A stretch of 64,000 nt of DNA from NCBI RefSeq assembly GCF_018780585.1, contig NZ_JADMJL010000034.1, positions 26,264 through 90,263 of the forward strand, given 5' to 3'. This DNA comes from Methyloversatilis discipulorum. Its GTDB lineage: Bacteria > Pseudomonadota > Gammaproteobacteria > Burkholderiales > Rhodocyclaceae. The translations under genes were made by a program, and so were the position numbers. Under the pieces are notes generated by a model. It did no database searches. It was not told the origin of the DNA and saw nothing but the letters and a program-made list of their open reading frames with translations. Positions within the stretch are counted from its first letter, which is position 1, and each line of letters begins with the position of its first letter. This document shows positions 15,715 through 25,132 of the stretch, piece by piece.

Positions 15715-16664
15715 GCGGGCAGTCCGTGCAGGGCCAGCGCGCGCAGCACGCGCTCGCGGTGGCCCGGGCCGTTGCCCGGTGCGATGCGCGCGTCGGGCAG
15801 CGCCAGGCCGTAGCGCAGACCGGCCGCGTCGGCGTCGAGTGCCCAGCCGGTCAGCCGCGCGAGTCGGGCTTCGAGCGACAGGGCGGCCGGCAGTTGCGCC
15901 AGATCCAGCCACAGTTCGCCGCCGTCCTGGCCGTCGAACTGCTTGGTCAGCAGCGGCAGGTCGGGCGCGCGTGCCCAGGCTTTCCAGGCGACGTGGCGCG
16001 GCGAGTCGGCGGCGCGGTGGTCGCGCAGGCTGGCGAATTCCTCGGTGCCGTCGCCCTGCGGCCGCAGGCCTGCGCGGCCCGCGTCGCTGGCCGGCAGTGG
16101 CGGGCGGCCGGCTTCGGGCTGCACGTAGACGAGGCAGCGCTGCTGCGGCTGGGCGTAGCTCCAGGCGCGGATCAGGCCCAGCGGGTAACGGGTGCTCAGC
16201 GTGACGCGGCCCGGTGCCAGCCAGCCGCGGCGGGTGGTCGGCAGTGACAGCGTCACCGCGCAGCGGCCGTTCGCGTCGACTGCGGCGTCGGCCGGTTCGG
16301 CGCCCGCCATCGCCAGCTGCAGCGCCGGGCGCGGGCGCGGTGCTTCATTTTCCAGCCACAGCGTGAAGCGCGCCGGCTGGCCGGCGAACACCGGCGTCGG
16401 GGGCATTTCGCGAAGATGCAGCGCGAGCAGGTTGCGGAAGGTGTGCAGCAGCGCGACCTGGCCCAGACCGGCCAGCATGAACACCAGCGCGAAGCCCAGG
16501 CTCAGCGTGTAGTTGATCGCGGTCAGCAGCATGGCGATCAGCGCCACGCCCCATACCAGTCCGACGCGGGTCGGCAGTACGAAGATGCGCCGGCGGTCCA
16601 GCGTCAGCGGCAGCGCCGGCGAACCACCGAGCGCGGCCAGCCAGCGGCGGAGTGCGTCGCGCAT
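15711..16664 (-). CDS. DUF58-domain membrane protein, partner of MoxR
   Basis: 317 residues. Two hydrophobic helices lie at about 30-70 (VGLVWGVALIAMLLTAINYTLS with the following segment), then a soluble part ending in the DUF58 core (GTEEFASLRDHRAADSPRHVAWKAWAR). DUF58 proteins occur next to MoxR ATPases and TgpA-type proteins almost everywhere and are thought to be MoxR clients with a VWA-like fold. Its ATG shares a base with the moxR stop (TGATG), and its own stop overlaps the tgpA start. No enzymatic activity is known. Confidence 0.85.
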   Translation of the reverse strand: MRDALRRWLAALGGSPALPLTLDRRRIFVLPTRVGLVWGVALIAMLLTAINYTLSLGFALVFMLAGLGQVALLHTFRNLLALHLREMPPTPVFAGQPARFTLWLENEAPRPRPALQLAMAGAEPADAAVDANGRCAVTLSLPTTRRGWLAPGRVTLSTRYPLGLIRAWSYAQPQQRCLVYVQPEAGRPPLPASDAGRAGLRPQGDGTEEFASLRDHRAADSPRHVAWKAWARAPDLPLLTKQFDGQDGGELWLDLAQLPAALSLEARLARLTGWALDADAAGLRYGLALPDARIAPGNGPGHRERVLRALALHGLPA

Positions 16665-17578
16665 CAGGCCGGCAGCGCCACCGCCTGCAGCAGCGCGCGC
16701 GCCGCGTCGTCCGGACTGCCCTGTTCGAGCGCCGGCAGGCGGTGCAGCGCGACGGCGGGCAGCACCGCCTGCACGTCTTCCGGCAGCACGTGGGCGCGGT
16801 CGAAGACGCGTGCGTGGGCGCGGGCGGCGGCCAGCAGCGCGAGGCCGGCGCGCGGGCTCAGGCCGAGCCGCCAGGCGCCGCTGCTGCGGGTGTGCGCGAT
16901 CAGCGCCTGCACGTAGTCGATCAGCGCGTCGGCCACATGCAGCGACTCGGCCTCGGCGCGCCACTGCGTCAGCGTCACGGCGTCGGCCACCGGCGCCAGA
17001 TCGGCGAGCAGGCTGCGCCGGTCGCGGCCGGTCAGCAGCGCGCGTTCGGCCGCCGGGTCGGGATAGCCCATCGTGATGCGCATCATGAAGCGGTCGAGCT
17101 GCGATTCGGGCAGCGGATAGGTGCCGATCTGGCTGGCCGGGTTCTGCGTCGCGATGACGAAGAAGGGCTCGGGCAGGCGGCGGGTTTCGCCCTCGACGCT
17201 GACCTGGTGCTCCTCCATCGCTTCGAGCAGCGCGCTCTGCGTGCGCGGTGTGGCGCGGTTCACCTCGTCGGCCAGCAGCACCTGCGTGAACACCGGGCCC
17301 GGGTGGAAGCGGAACACGCCGCTGTCGCGCTCGAACACCGACACGCCGAGGATGTCGGCCGGCAGCAGGTCGCTGGTGAACTGCACGCGGCGGAAGTCGA
17401 GGCCGAACAGCTGGGCCATCACGTGCGCCAGTGTGGTCTTGCCGGTGCCCGGCACGTCCTCGATCAGCAGGTGGCCGCCGGCGATCAGGCAGGTCAGCGC
17501 CAGTTCGAGCCGGCTGCGCTTGCCGAGAATGAGGGTGGAGGCGGCTTCGACGACGGCGCGGGGAGCGAGGGTGGGCAT
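16664..17578 (-). CDS. MoxR-family AAA+ ATPase
   Basis: 304 residues, one AAA_3 domain with lid. Walker A is GTGKTT (44-49), Walker B LLADEVNRA, with the sensor segment FFVIATQNPASQIGTYPLPESQLDRF typical of MoxR proteins. These act as chaperone-like ATPases that help assemble or activate partner complexes. First gene of the moxR-DUF58-tgpA-mltB operon. I start at the ATG at 17578; the open frame reaches 17749, but only this start gives the family N-terminus. A gap of 158 bases separates it from the divergent deacetylase-family gene. Confidence 0.88.
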   Translation of the reverse strand: MPTLAPRAVVEAASTLILGKRSRLELALTCLIAGGHLLIEDVPGTGKTTLAHVMAQLFGLDFRRVQFTSDLLPADILGVSVFERDSGVFRFHPGPVFTQVLLADEVNRATPRTQSALLEAMEEHQVSVEGETRRLPEPFFVIATQNPASQIGTYPLPESQLDRFMMRITMGYPDPAAERALLTGRDRRSLLADLAPVADAVTLTQWRAEAESLHVADALIDYVQALIAHTRSSGAWRLGLSPRAGLALLAAARAHARVFDRAHVLPEDVQAVLPAVALHRLPALEQGSPDDAARALLQAVALPA

Positions 17579-17736
17579 GGCTTGAGCTACGTTAAGTTGT
17601 GGCGGGATGATCGGCGCGATACTGTAGAAACATGACGGCAGTACATGCCCGGCCCTGAAGCCGCGCGGTCCTGCCTGTGACACAGAGCCGGAACGGCCGG
17701 TTGCATCGATAACTGCAGGAATCCGGAGGAGAGGCG

Positions 17737-18660
17737 GTGACGACCGCATACATTACACACCGCGACTGTGCCCTGCATGACATGGGGCCGCACCATCCCG
17801 AATGCCCCGACCGTCTGGCCGCGATACAGGACCGCCTGATCGCCAGCGGTCTCGACGCCTACCTGCAGCACCACGACGCGCCCGCGGCCGACATCGACAT
17901 GCTGGCGCGCGCGCATTCGCCGGAGTACCTGCGGCAGATCTTCGACGCGGTGCCGGGCAGCGGCATCGTCCATCTCGACCCGGATACCGCGATGTGCCCG
18001 AATTCGCTGCGCGCCGCACTGCGCGCCGCCGGCGCCGGCGTGCACGCGACCGATCTGGTGATGTCGGGCGCCGCGGTGAATGCCTTCTGCGCGGTGCGCC
18101 CGCCCGGCCATCACGCCGAATACGCCCGCGCCATGGGTTTCTGCTTCTTCAACAACGTGGTGGTCGCCGCCCGCCACGCGCTGGAGAAGCACGGGCTGGA
18201 GCGCGTTGCCATCATCGATTTCGACGTGCACCACGGCAACGGCACCGAAAACATCGTCGCCCACGACAAGCGCATCCTGATGGTGAGCATCTTCCAGCAC
18301 CCCTTCTACCCGTATTCCGGGGCGGAGCCGCTGGCCGACAATCTGTGCAACGTGCCGCTGCCGGCCGGCACCCGCGGCGAAGGCTTCCGCGAGGCGGTGA
18401 CGACGAAGTGGCTACCGCGACTCGACGCCTTCGCGCCGCAGATGATTTTCATCTCGGCCGGTTTCGACGCGCACTACGAGGACGACATGGCCTCGCTCGG
18501 GCTGGTCGAGGCCGACTACGCCTGGGTCAGCACCGAACTGATGAAGGTCGCGAGGAAGCACGGCAAGGGCCGCATCGTGTCGATGCTGGAAGGCGGCTAC
18601 GCGCTGTCGGCGCTGGGGCGCAGCGCGGTCGAGCACATCCGGGCGCTGGCCGAGCTTTGA
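17737..18660 (+). CDS. Histone deacetylase-family (class II-like) amidohydrolase
   Basis: 307 residues with the full zinc-hydrolase motif set: HHPECPDRL, RPPGHHAEYARAMGFCFFNN, the zinc ligands in IIDFDVHHGNGT, ISAGFDAHYEDD, and the late MLEGGYALSALG. Bacterial members deacetylate acetylpolyamines, acetoin-related compounds or lysines in the cytoplasm; the substrate here cannot be told. The GTG at 17737 is preceded by GGAGGAGAGG, a strong ribosome site, which decides the start. It stands alone, with dapA following from its own promoter. Confidence 0.88.
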   Translation: MTTAYITHRDCALHDMGPHHPECPDRLAAIQDRLIASGLDAYLQHHDAPAADIDMLARAHSPEYLRQIFDAVPGSGIVHLDPDTAMCPNSLRAALRAAGAGVHATDLVMSGAAVNAFCAVRPPGHHAEYARAMGFCFFNNVVVAARHALEKHGLERVAIIDFDVHHGNGTENIVAHDKRILMVSIFQHPFYPYSGAEPLADNLCNVPLPAGTRGEGFREAVTTKWLPRLDAFAPQMIFISAGFDAHYEDDMASLGLVEADYAWVSTELMKVARKHGKGRIVSMLEGGYALSALGRSAVEHIRALAEL

Positions 18661-18701
18661 GTGGCCGGGGGGGCTGTTACAGACTGATCCAGTTGCGCCT
18701 G

Positions 18702-18730
18702 TTGGGCTTGCACCCGCGCTCCGGTAGAAT
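18702..18730 (+). promoter_or_regulatory. Sigma70-type promoter for dapA
   Basis: TTGGGC (18702-18707), a 17-base spacer and TAGAAT (18725-18730) form a good -35/-10 pair 33 bases before the dapA ATG. Confidence 0.5.
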
Positions 18731-18763
18731 GGCGCGTTTCCTGCCGAAGCCACTGTTTCGCAC

Positions 18764-19642
<879 letters not shown>

Positions 19643-19664
19643 TCGTCCTCTGGTATCCCGTTCG

Positions 19665-20819
19665 ATGAATCTGCTGAAGTTTTCCGCGCTGTGCGTGGCA
19701 CTGGTGAGCGCGCTCACCGGCTGCTCGATGTTCGACAAGGTCATGGATTCCGGCAAGGTCGATTACAAGGCCCAGGCCAAGCGCACGCCGCGCCTCGACC
19801 TGCCGCCCGACCTGACGCTGCCGCAGCAGACCGACCGCTTCGCGGTGCCGGATTCCGGCGGCAAGGGCACGGCGACCATGTCGGCCTACAACGCCGACCG
19901 CACGAACACCGGCGGTGTGGTGCAGCCGCAGTCGTCAGGCGTGCTGCCGCAGGTCGACAAGATGCGCATCGAGCGTGCCGGCAGCCAGCGCTGGCTGGTG
20001 GTCAATGCCAGCCCTGACGATCTGTGGCCGCAGGTGAAGGAGTTCTGGCAGGAAACCGGTTTCCTGATCGACATCGAACAGCCGGAAGCCGGCGTGATGG
20101 AAACGGACTGGAACGAGAACCGCGCCAAGCTCCCGAACGACATCATCCGCAACACCATCGGCCGCCTGATCGACCAGCTCTACTCGACGCCCGAGCGCGA
20201 CAAGTTCCGCACCCGTCTGGAGCCGGGCGCCGAGCCCGGCACCACCGAAATCTATGTCAGCCATCGCGGCGTGGTCGAGGTCTACACCAACGAGCGCAGC
20301 GACAACACCGTATGGCAACCGCGTCCGGCCGACCCCGAGCTGGAAGCCGAAATGCTGCGTCGCCTGATGGTGCGTCTGGGCGCCGACAACGAGCGCGCCA
20401 AGGTGCTGCTGGCCGCGCAACCGGTGGCCGAGCGCGCGCAACTGGTGTCGGCCGACAAGGGCAGCACGCTGCAGGTGTACGAAGGTTTCGACCGCGCCTG
20501 GCGCCGCGTCGGCCTCGCGCTGGACCGCGTCGGCTTCACCGTCGAGGACCGCGACCGTTCGCAGGGTGTGTACTTCGTGCGCTACGTCGACCCGGAAGTC
20601 GACGCCACGGGCAAGAAGGACGGCGGCATCCTGTCCAAGCTGCTGTTCTTCATGCCGGACGACAAGCCGGATCCGAAGGCGGGCCAGAGCCAGTACCGCA
20701 TCCTGGTCAAGGGCGAGGGCAAGCAGAGCTCGGTGCAGGTGCTCACCCGCGAAGGCGGCCTCGACGACACCCGCACCGCGAAACGCATCCTGTCGCTGCT
20801 GCACGAACAGCTGAAGTAA
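19665..20819 (+). CDS. bamC: Outer membrane protein assembly factor BamC (lipoprotein)
   Basis: 384 residues. The N-terminal signal ends in a lipobox (SALTGCSMF), so the cysteine near residue 22 is lipidated and the protein is anchored to the outer membrane. The following YKAQAKRTPRLDLPPDLTLP is the conserved unstructured BamC segment that contacts BamD; two helix-grip domains follow (about 95-215 and 250-384). The ATG at 19665 gives a proper signal peptide; an upstream in-frame start at 19635 would overlap dapA and add a non-signal extension. A strong terminator follows. Confidence 0.9.
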   Translation: MNLLKFSALCVALVSALTGCSMFDKVMDSGKVDYKAQAKRTPRLDLPPDLTLPQQTDRFAVPDSGGKGTATMSAYNADRTNTGGVVQPQSSGVLPQVDKMRIERAGSQRWLVVNASPDDLWPQVKEFWQETGFLIDIEQPEAGVMETDWNENRAKLPNDIIRNTIGRLIDQLYSTPERDKFRTRLEPGAEPGTTEIYVSHRGVVEVYTNERSDNTVWQPRPADPELEAEMLRRLMVRLGADNERAKVLLAAQPVAERAQLVSADKGSTLQVYEGFDRAWRRVGLALDRVGFTVEDRDRSQGVYFVRYVDPEVDATGKKDGGILSKLLFFMPDDKPDPKAGQSQYRILVKGEGKQSSVQVLTREGGLDDTRTAKRILSLLHEQLK

Positions 20820-20850
20820 GCGGCGCGGCAACGCTGCCCCGTGCAGGAAC

Positions 20851-20880
20851 AAAAGGCGCCCACGGCGCCTTTTGTTCTTT
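20851..20880 (+). terminator. Intrinsic terminator after bamC
   Basis: AAAAGGCGCC (20851-20860) pairs perfectly with GGCGCCTTTT (20864-20873) over a three-base loop, followed by GTTCTTT. It ends the dapA-bamC transcript. Confidence 0.85.
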
Positions 20881-20900
20881 CCGCGTCCCGTCAAAGCCCC

Positions 20901-21058
20901 GTCGCGGCCAAGGCCGCTCCCACAGGGGCCGCTCTCACAGGGATCGTGCCCGATCCGCGGCCGTGGCTGGAGCCTGGGGGTTCTGTGGGAGGGGTCTTCC
21001 GACCCCGACAGCAGCGGCGGGCAGTGTGGGGCGCCAGCTTGCGGCCCCGTCGGCAGCA
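20901..21058. repeat. REP-like repeat, copy A
   Basis: About 158 bases starting GTCGCGGCCAAGGCCGC and including the short palindromes GGGGTCTTCCGACCCC and CCGATCCGCGGCCG-like pieces, ending GTCGGCAGC. A second copy in the same orientation is at 22380-22533. Only the IS110 element and its surroundings separate the copies. Confidence 0.7.
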
Positions 21059-21132
21059 ATGCCCGCCTCCCCCAGGGTACTTTGCTCAGGCCTGCGCCGA
21101 AAACTGTGGGACCGAGCTTGTTGTGGGAGATT

Positions 21133-22098
21133 CTATGTTCCGGCGCAAGCGTTTTCGTGCTGTTTCGGGACATAGTCGGCGGCGTTCTTCATCAGCGAGA
21201 AGGCAACGCGAGCGAGTTTTCTTGCCAGCGCAACCAGCGCCTGGGTGCGGCTGAATCCGCGCTGGAGCATGCGCTGGTAGAACGGCTGCCAGGTCGTGGA
21301 TCTGCTGGCCGCCATGGCGGCGTTGTAGAGCAGGCGGCGCATCTCCGAGTCACCCTTCTTGCTCAGCGCACGGCGTCCGGTCTTCTTGCCCGAGTCGCGC
21401 ACGCTGACGTCCATGCCAAGGAAGGCGATGAAGGCGTCCGCACCGCTGAAGGGAGCGCGATGGAACGCCGCGCACAGGCCAGCGGCGGTGAGCGCGCCGA
21501 CGCCTTCGATCTTCAGGATGCGCCGGTACGGTTCAGTCCATCCGCTCTCGTTGATCAGCGAGGCGATGCGCTGCTCGAACCGTTTGATCAAGGCGGTGAG
21601 CCGCGCGAGAGCCACACGCACTTCGCGACCAAAGCCGGGCAGATCTTCCATGCTCTGACGGATGCGACCCAGGCTGCGTACCACGGTTGCGCGACGACGC
21701 AGCAGGCTGCGCAGTTCGGTGACCGCGGGGGCTGGCATGGAGAAGGGGCGCAGATCCGTGCCCTCGTGCGCGAGGTAGCGGGCGATCAGGCGTGCGTCGT
21801 GCCGATCGGTCTTGGCGCGCTGGCCCACGGTGTCGCGGTACCTGGACAGCTTGAAGCCGTCGATCAGAAACACCTGATGTCCGGCCTTGATGAGCAACTC
21901 GACGAGCGTGCAGTGATAGCTGCCGGTCGATTCGCAGGCGATGCGCTGGGCACCTCTCGGCAGCGTGCGCAACCAGCCGCGGATGGCCGCAGCGGTGTTG
22001 TCGATGCGCGTCACCTGCGCGCTGGGGTACTCGGCGATGTCCAGCCAATGCTTGGAGACGTCGATGCCAAAGCACACTGCCTCGTTCTGACTTGTCAC
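21133..22098 (-). CDS. IS110-family DEDD transposase/recombinase
   Basis: 321 residues, intact. The N-terminal RuvC-like DEDD domain shows D13 in CFGIDVSKHWLDIAEY, the glutamate in IACESTGSYH, and the paired aspartates in AKTDRHDARLIARYL. The C-terminal Transposase_20 domain has RRILKIEGVGALTAA, FLGMDVSVRDSGKKTG and SKKGDSEMRRLLYNAA, the region of the catalytic serine. I use the GTG at 22098, preceded by GAGGG; a TTG at 22125 is also open. No frameshift is visible, so the copy may still be active. Confidence 0.9.
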   Translation of the reverse strand: MTSQNEAVCFGIDVSKHWLDIAEYPSAQVTRIDNTAAAIRGWLRTLPRGAQRIACESTGSYHCTLVELLIKAGHQVFLIDGFKLSRYRDTVGQRAKTDRHDARLIARYLAHEGTDLRPFSMPAPAVTELRSLLRRRATVVRSLGRIRQSMEDLPGFGREVRVALARLTALIKRFEQRIASLINESGWTEPYRRILKIEGVGALTAAGLCAAFHRAPFSGADAFIAFLGMDVSVRDSGKKTGRRALSKKGDSEMRRLLYNAAMAASRSTTWQPFYQRMLQRGFSRTQALVALARKLARVAFSLMKNAADYVPKQHENACAGT

Positions 22099-22379
22099 GA
22101 TGGGGCCCTCCCGACTAAGGTTCAAAAGGCTTGTCGGGATTCACCACAGCACTGGCTTGCAGGGTATGGACGGTACCGCGGTCACGGTCCGATGGATTCC
22201 TGATCGGTGCTTGGGGTGAGGGCGGGACATCTCTCCCACTGTCTGTACGTGCTTGCCGTCAGATCCGAGCTCGGTCCCTCCGCCCGACAAGCTATTCCTA
22301 CGCTTGCCAGGGCAGAACATACAAGCGAGCTTGCTCGCGATTGCGGCCTTGATCGAAGCCGACAGCCAGCGACAGGCGC
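22099..22379 (-). ncRNA. Candidate bridge-RNA (guide RNA) region of the IS110 element
   Basis: In IS110-group elements the non-coding end before the transposase is transcribed as a structured bridge RNA that pairs with donor and target DNA. This 280-base gap has the right position and size and contains short palindromes (for example GAGCTCGGTC and GCGAGCTTGCTCGC). No RNA boundaries or loops can be fixed by eye, so the call rests on position. Confidence 0.25.
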
Positions 22380-22533
22380 GTCGCGGCCAACGCCGCTTCC
22401 ACAGGGGCCGCTCTAACAAGTCGTGCCCGATCCGCAGCCGCGGTTGGAGCGGGGGGTTTTGTGGGAGGGGTCTTCTGACCCCGACAGCGGCGGTGGGCAG
22501 TGCGGCGCGCCGGGTGAAGGCCCGGTCGGCAGC
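22380..22533. repeat. REP-like repeat, copy B
   Basis: Direct copy of 20901-21058: shared runs include CGTGCCCGATCCGC, GTGGGAGGGGTCTTC and GACCCCGACAGC. It runs right up to the stop codon of cobA at 22536. Confidence 0.7.
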
Positions 22534-22535
22534 CT

Positions 22536-23318
22536 TCAGGCCCTCATCGACAGCGCTTCAGCCTGTTCGGCGACTTCGGCCAGATTGACCACTTCGCCGA
22601 TGACGACGATGGCCGGGCTGCCCAGCTTGGCGTCGGCGACGGCCTGCGGCAGGTCGCGCAGCGTGGACACGACGGCACGCTGGCTGTCGCGGGTGCCGTT
22701 CTGGATTGCGCAGGCGGGGGTGTCGGCGGCGAGGCCGCCGGCGTGCAGCGCTTCGGCGATGGACGCCAGCTTGCGCATGCCCATGTAGATGACCAGGGTC
22801 GTACCGCAGCGGGCCAGTGCCGCCCAGTCGGGCTCGCGGCCCGGCTGGCCGTCTTCGCGTGCGTGGCCGGTGACGAAGGTGACGCCGCAGGCCATGTCGC
22901 GGTGGGTGACCGGCACGCCCAGCGTGGCCGGTACCGCGATGCCGGCCGACAGGCCGCTCACCACCTCGCATTCGATGCCGGCCCGGCGCAGCGTCTGCAT
23001 TTCCTCGCCGCCGCGGCCGAACACGAAGGGGTCGCCGCCCTTGACCCGGCCGACCGTGAAGCCGGCGCGCGCATAGCGCAGCATCAGGCGTTCGATGAAG
23101 GCCTGCGGCGTGCTGCGACAGCCGCCACGCTTGCCGACGCGCACGATGCGGGCGTCGCTGCGCGCGTGTTCGAGCACAGCGGTGTCGGCCAGGTCGTCGA
23201 CCAACAGTACGTCGCAGCGGCCGAGCGCGCGTACGGCCTTCAGCGTCAGCAGTTCGGGGTCGCCGGGGCCGGCGCCTATCAGATAGACCTTTCCGGTCCG
23301 GGGTGCGTAAGTCGTCAT
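22536..23318 (-). CDS. cobA: Uroporphyrinogen-III C-methyltransferase
   Basis: 260 residues, the single-domain SUMT form without the CysG dehydrogenase part. SAM-binding and substrate motifs are present: YLIGAGPGDPELLTLKA at the start, GRVKGGDPFVFGRGGEE, and the late VTHRDMACGVTFVTGH. It makes precorrin-2 from uroporphyrinogen III, for siroheme (nitrite/sulfite reductase) or cobalamin. The ATG at 23318 (MTTYAPRTGKVYLIG) follows AAGG; the frame is open to 23426 but with a non-homologous extension. The divergent TetR gene starts 170 bases away. A REP-like repeat abuts the stop codon. Confidence 0.9.
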   Translation of the reverse strand: MTTYAPRTGKVYLIGAGPGDPELLTLKAVRALGRCDVLLVDDLADTAVLEHARSDARIVRVGKRGGCRSTPQAFIERLMLRYARAGFTVGRVKGGDPFVFGRGGEEMQTLRRAGIECEVVSGLSAGIAVPATLGVPVTHRDMACGVTFVTGHAREDGQPGREPDWAALARCGTTLVIYMGMRKLASIAEALHAGGLAADTPACAIQNGTRDSQRAVVSTLRDLPQAVADAKLGSPAIVVIGEVVNLAEVAEQAEALSMRA

Positions 23319-23488
23319 GACGAGTACCTTGCAAGTCCGGTGCCAGCCCCCGATACGTCGCGCCGAGGCCGCGATTTCACCGCGCTCGGGCGTTGCGGCC
23401 GCCTGCCATGCCCGCGACGGGTGCATACGCGCACCGTCGCTGTGCAGCCAGTGCTACAGTCAGACTGTGTCCCAGGAAATGACGCGCC

Positions 23489-24160
23489 GTGCCGAACGAA
23501 ACCCTGAAATCCGACCGAACTGCCGAGGCGCGCACGCGCGGCGATGCCAAGGAACGCATTTTCGCGGCGGCCGAGAAGCTCTTCACCGAGCAGGGCTACG
23601 CGGCGACCTCGATGCGCATGATCGCGTCGGCGGCCGGTGTGCCGCTGGCGTCGATCAATTACCACTTCGGGTCCAAGCGCGACCTGATGGAGAGCGTGTA
23701 TCAGCGCGTGCTTGGGGCCGACGGCACACGCTCCGGTTATCTCGCCAAGCTCGAACGCGAGGCGGTCGAGGCGCCGCTGAGCGTCACCCGCATCGTTGAA
23801 ACCTTCGTCGAGTCGACGCTGCGCCTGTCGCGCAAGGACACGGTGTCCGGCGCCGTGTTCAAGCAGCTGATCGGCCGCGCCTACTTCGAGCCGGGCGACG
23901 ATTTCATCCCCGAAGAGTACGTCCGTATCATGGACTGGTATCGCAAGGCGCTGATGCGCGCGCTGCCGGCGCTGCCCGAGGACGAACTGCTGCGCCGCAT
24001 GTACTTCTTCGTCGGCATCGTGGCCTACGTGATGGCCGGGCGCGACGTGATGCATCTGCTCGGCCGCTGCTCACCGGCCGCCCGCAACGACCCCGAAAGC
24101 CTGCTGCGCGCACTGGTGCCTTTCATCGTCGGAGGTCTTGAAGCCCCGCCGTCGGCGTGA
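23489..24160 (+). CDS. TetR-family transcriptional regulator
   Basis: 223 residues. The N-terminal helix-turn-helix is typical: AKERIFAAAEKLFTEQGYAATSMRMIASAAGV, then INYHFGSKRDLMESVY. The rest is a CecR/TetR_C-type ligand domain with VAYVMAGRDVMHLLG. Start is GTG at 23489 behind CAGGAA. Just upstream, ACAGT-CAG-ACTGT (23456-23468) is a short palindrome overlapping a TACAGT -10-like hexamer, a possible auto-operator. Targets are unknown; the neighbours are cobA (divergent) and the NIT-like sensor that follows after 12 bases. Confidence 0.85.
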   Translation: MPNETLKSDRTAEARTRGDAKERIFAAAEKLFTEQGYAATSMRMIASAAGVPLASINYHFGSKRDLMESVYQRVLGADGTRSGYLAKLEREAVEAPLSVTRIVETFVESTLRLSRKDTVSGAVFKQLIGRAYFEPGDDFIPEEYVRIMDWYRKALMRALPALPEDELLRRMYFFVGIVAYVMAGRDVMHLLGRCSPAARNDPESLLRALVPFIVGGLEAPPSA

Positions 24161-24172
24161 GGCCGCCGATGC

Positions 24173-25132
24173 TTGGCGCGCGAATTGCTCGTGTTGCGTC
24201 ATGAGCGCACTCCTGTCCGCCTTATTCGCCCGGGATCACCCGCCTTGCTGAGCGTGCCCCTCGTCATGGTGCTGCTGGCGCTGGCCATCGCCCTGGCGCT
24301 GGTGTTCCTGCGCCCGGAGCGCGCGGGCGACAGCTCGCCGGGCGACGACGCGCAGCGCGCTTTCGGCGATTGCGAGCGGCTGCTGCAGCTTGTCCATTCG
24401 CTGCAGCAGCACCGCGGCATGAGTACCGCCTGGCTGGCCGGCGACGCCTTGTTCGAATCGCCGATGCGCGCCCGGCGGCGTGCCGTGCAGCACGACATCG
24501 AAGCGCTGGAGACGACCGCACGCGCCGAGATGGCGCTGGAGGGGCCGTGCATCACGCCGTACGAACTGGCGCTGCTCGACGCGCAGTGGAAGGAGTTGTG
24601 TGCCGCGCTGGACGGCAGTCCGGCTGCGATCAGTGCCGACGAGAATCTGACGCGGCACAGCCTGCTGGTGTCGCACGTGCTGGGCTGGCTGGCGGCCGTC
24701 GGCAATCGCCGTATCGCACCGGTTGCCGCGTCGTCAGGCAGCGGCCTGCTGCGCACCTGGATCAGCACGCTGCCGGCGCTGGGCGAGCAGCTGGGTCAGG
24801 CGAGGGCGGTCGGCAGCGCGGCCGCGGCCCGCGGGGTCTGCACGGCGGCCGAGCGCATGCGTCTGATGTATCTGGCGTCGCGCGCCGAGTCGCTGATGCA
24901 CCAGGCGATCGCCGACACGCCCCGTCTGCCGGGCGCGCTGCCGGCCACCGAGCGCATCGTCCGTCTGCTCGGTCTGCTGCGCAGCGATCTGCTCGGCGCG
25001 ACCGACCGGATGACCGCGGAGCTGTACTTCGCCGAAGCCACCGCGGCGATCGACGCCATCTACGCCTGGATGACCAGCTGCGAAGACGCGCTGCGCGGTG
25101 TGCTCGCGCAGCAGGCCGTGTCAGCCGGCTGA
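24173..25132 (+). CDS. Membrane-anchored NIT-like sensor domain protein without output domain
   Basis: 319 residues with an uncertain start (TTG 24173 or GTG 24191). One transmembrane helix lies at about 27-46; the rest should be periplasmic. LLQLVHSLQQHRGMSTAWLAGD resembles the LxxELQKERGLSA motif that opens the NIT (nitrate/nitrite sensing) all-helical domain, and the second half repeats a helical pattern (ERIVRLLGLLRSDLLG). NIT domains normally feed HAMP, kinase, GGDEF or methyl-accepting modules; none is encoded here. It follows the TetR gene after 12 bases, and its end overlaps the convergent cphA end by 12 bases. A signal-relay or TetR-linked role is speculation. Confidence 0.6.
   Translation: MARELLVLRHERTPVRLIRPGSPALLSVPLVMVLLALAIALALVFLRPERAGDSSPGDDAQRAFGDCERLLQLVHSLQQHRGMSTAWLAGDALFESPMRARRRAVQHDIEALETTARAEMALEGPCITPYELALLDAQWKELCAALDGSPAAISADENLTRHSLLVSHVLGWLAAVGNRRIAPVAASSGSGLLRTWISTLPALGEQLGQARAVGSAAAARGVCTAAERMRLMYLASRAESLMHQAIADTPRLPGALPATERIVRLLGLLRSDLLGATDRMTAELYFAEATAAIDAIYAWMTSCEDALRGVLAQQAVSAG

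Larger units (their letters stand above)
21059..22379 (-). mobile_element. IS110-family insertion sequence (ends not resolved)
   Basis: The transposase gene and its flanks lie between two REP-like repeats. The non-coding part upstream of the transposase (22099-22379) is much longer than the part downstream (about 75 bases). That is the layout of the IS110 group, in which the left end carries the guide-RNA region. IS110 elements lack terminal inverted repeats and long target duplications, so the exact ends cannot be read from one copy. The coordinates given are the interval between the repeats. Confidence 0.6.
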
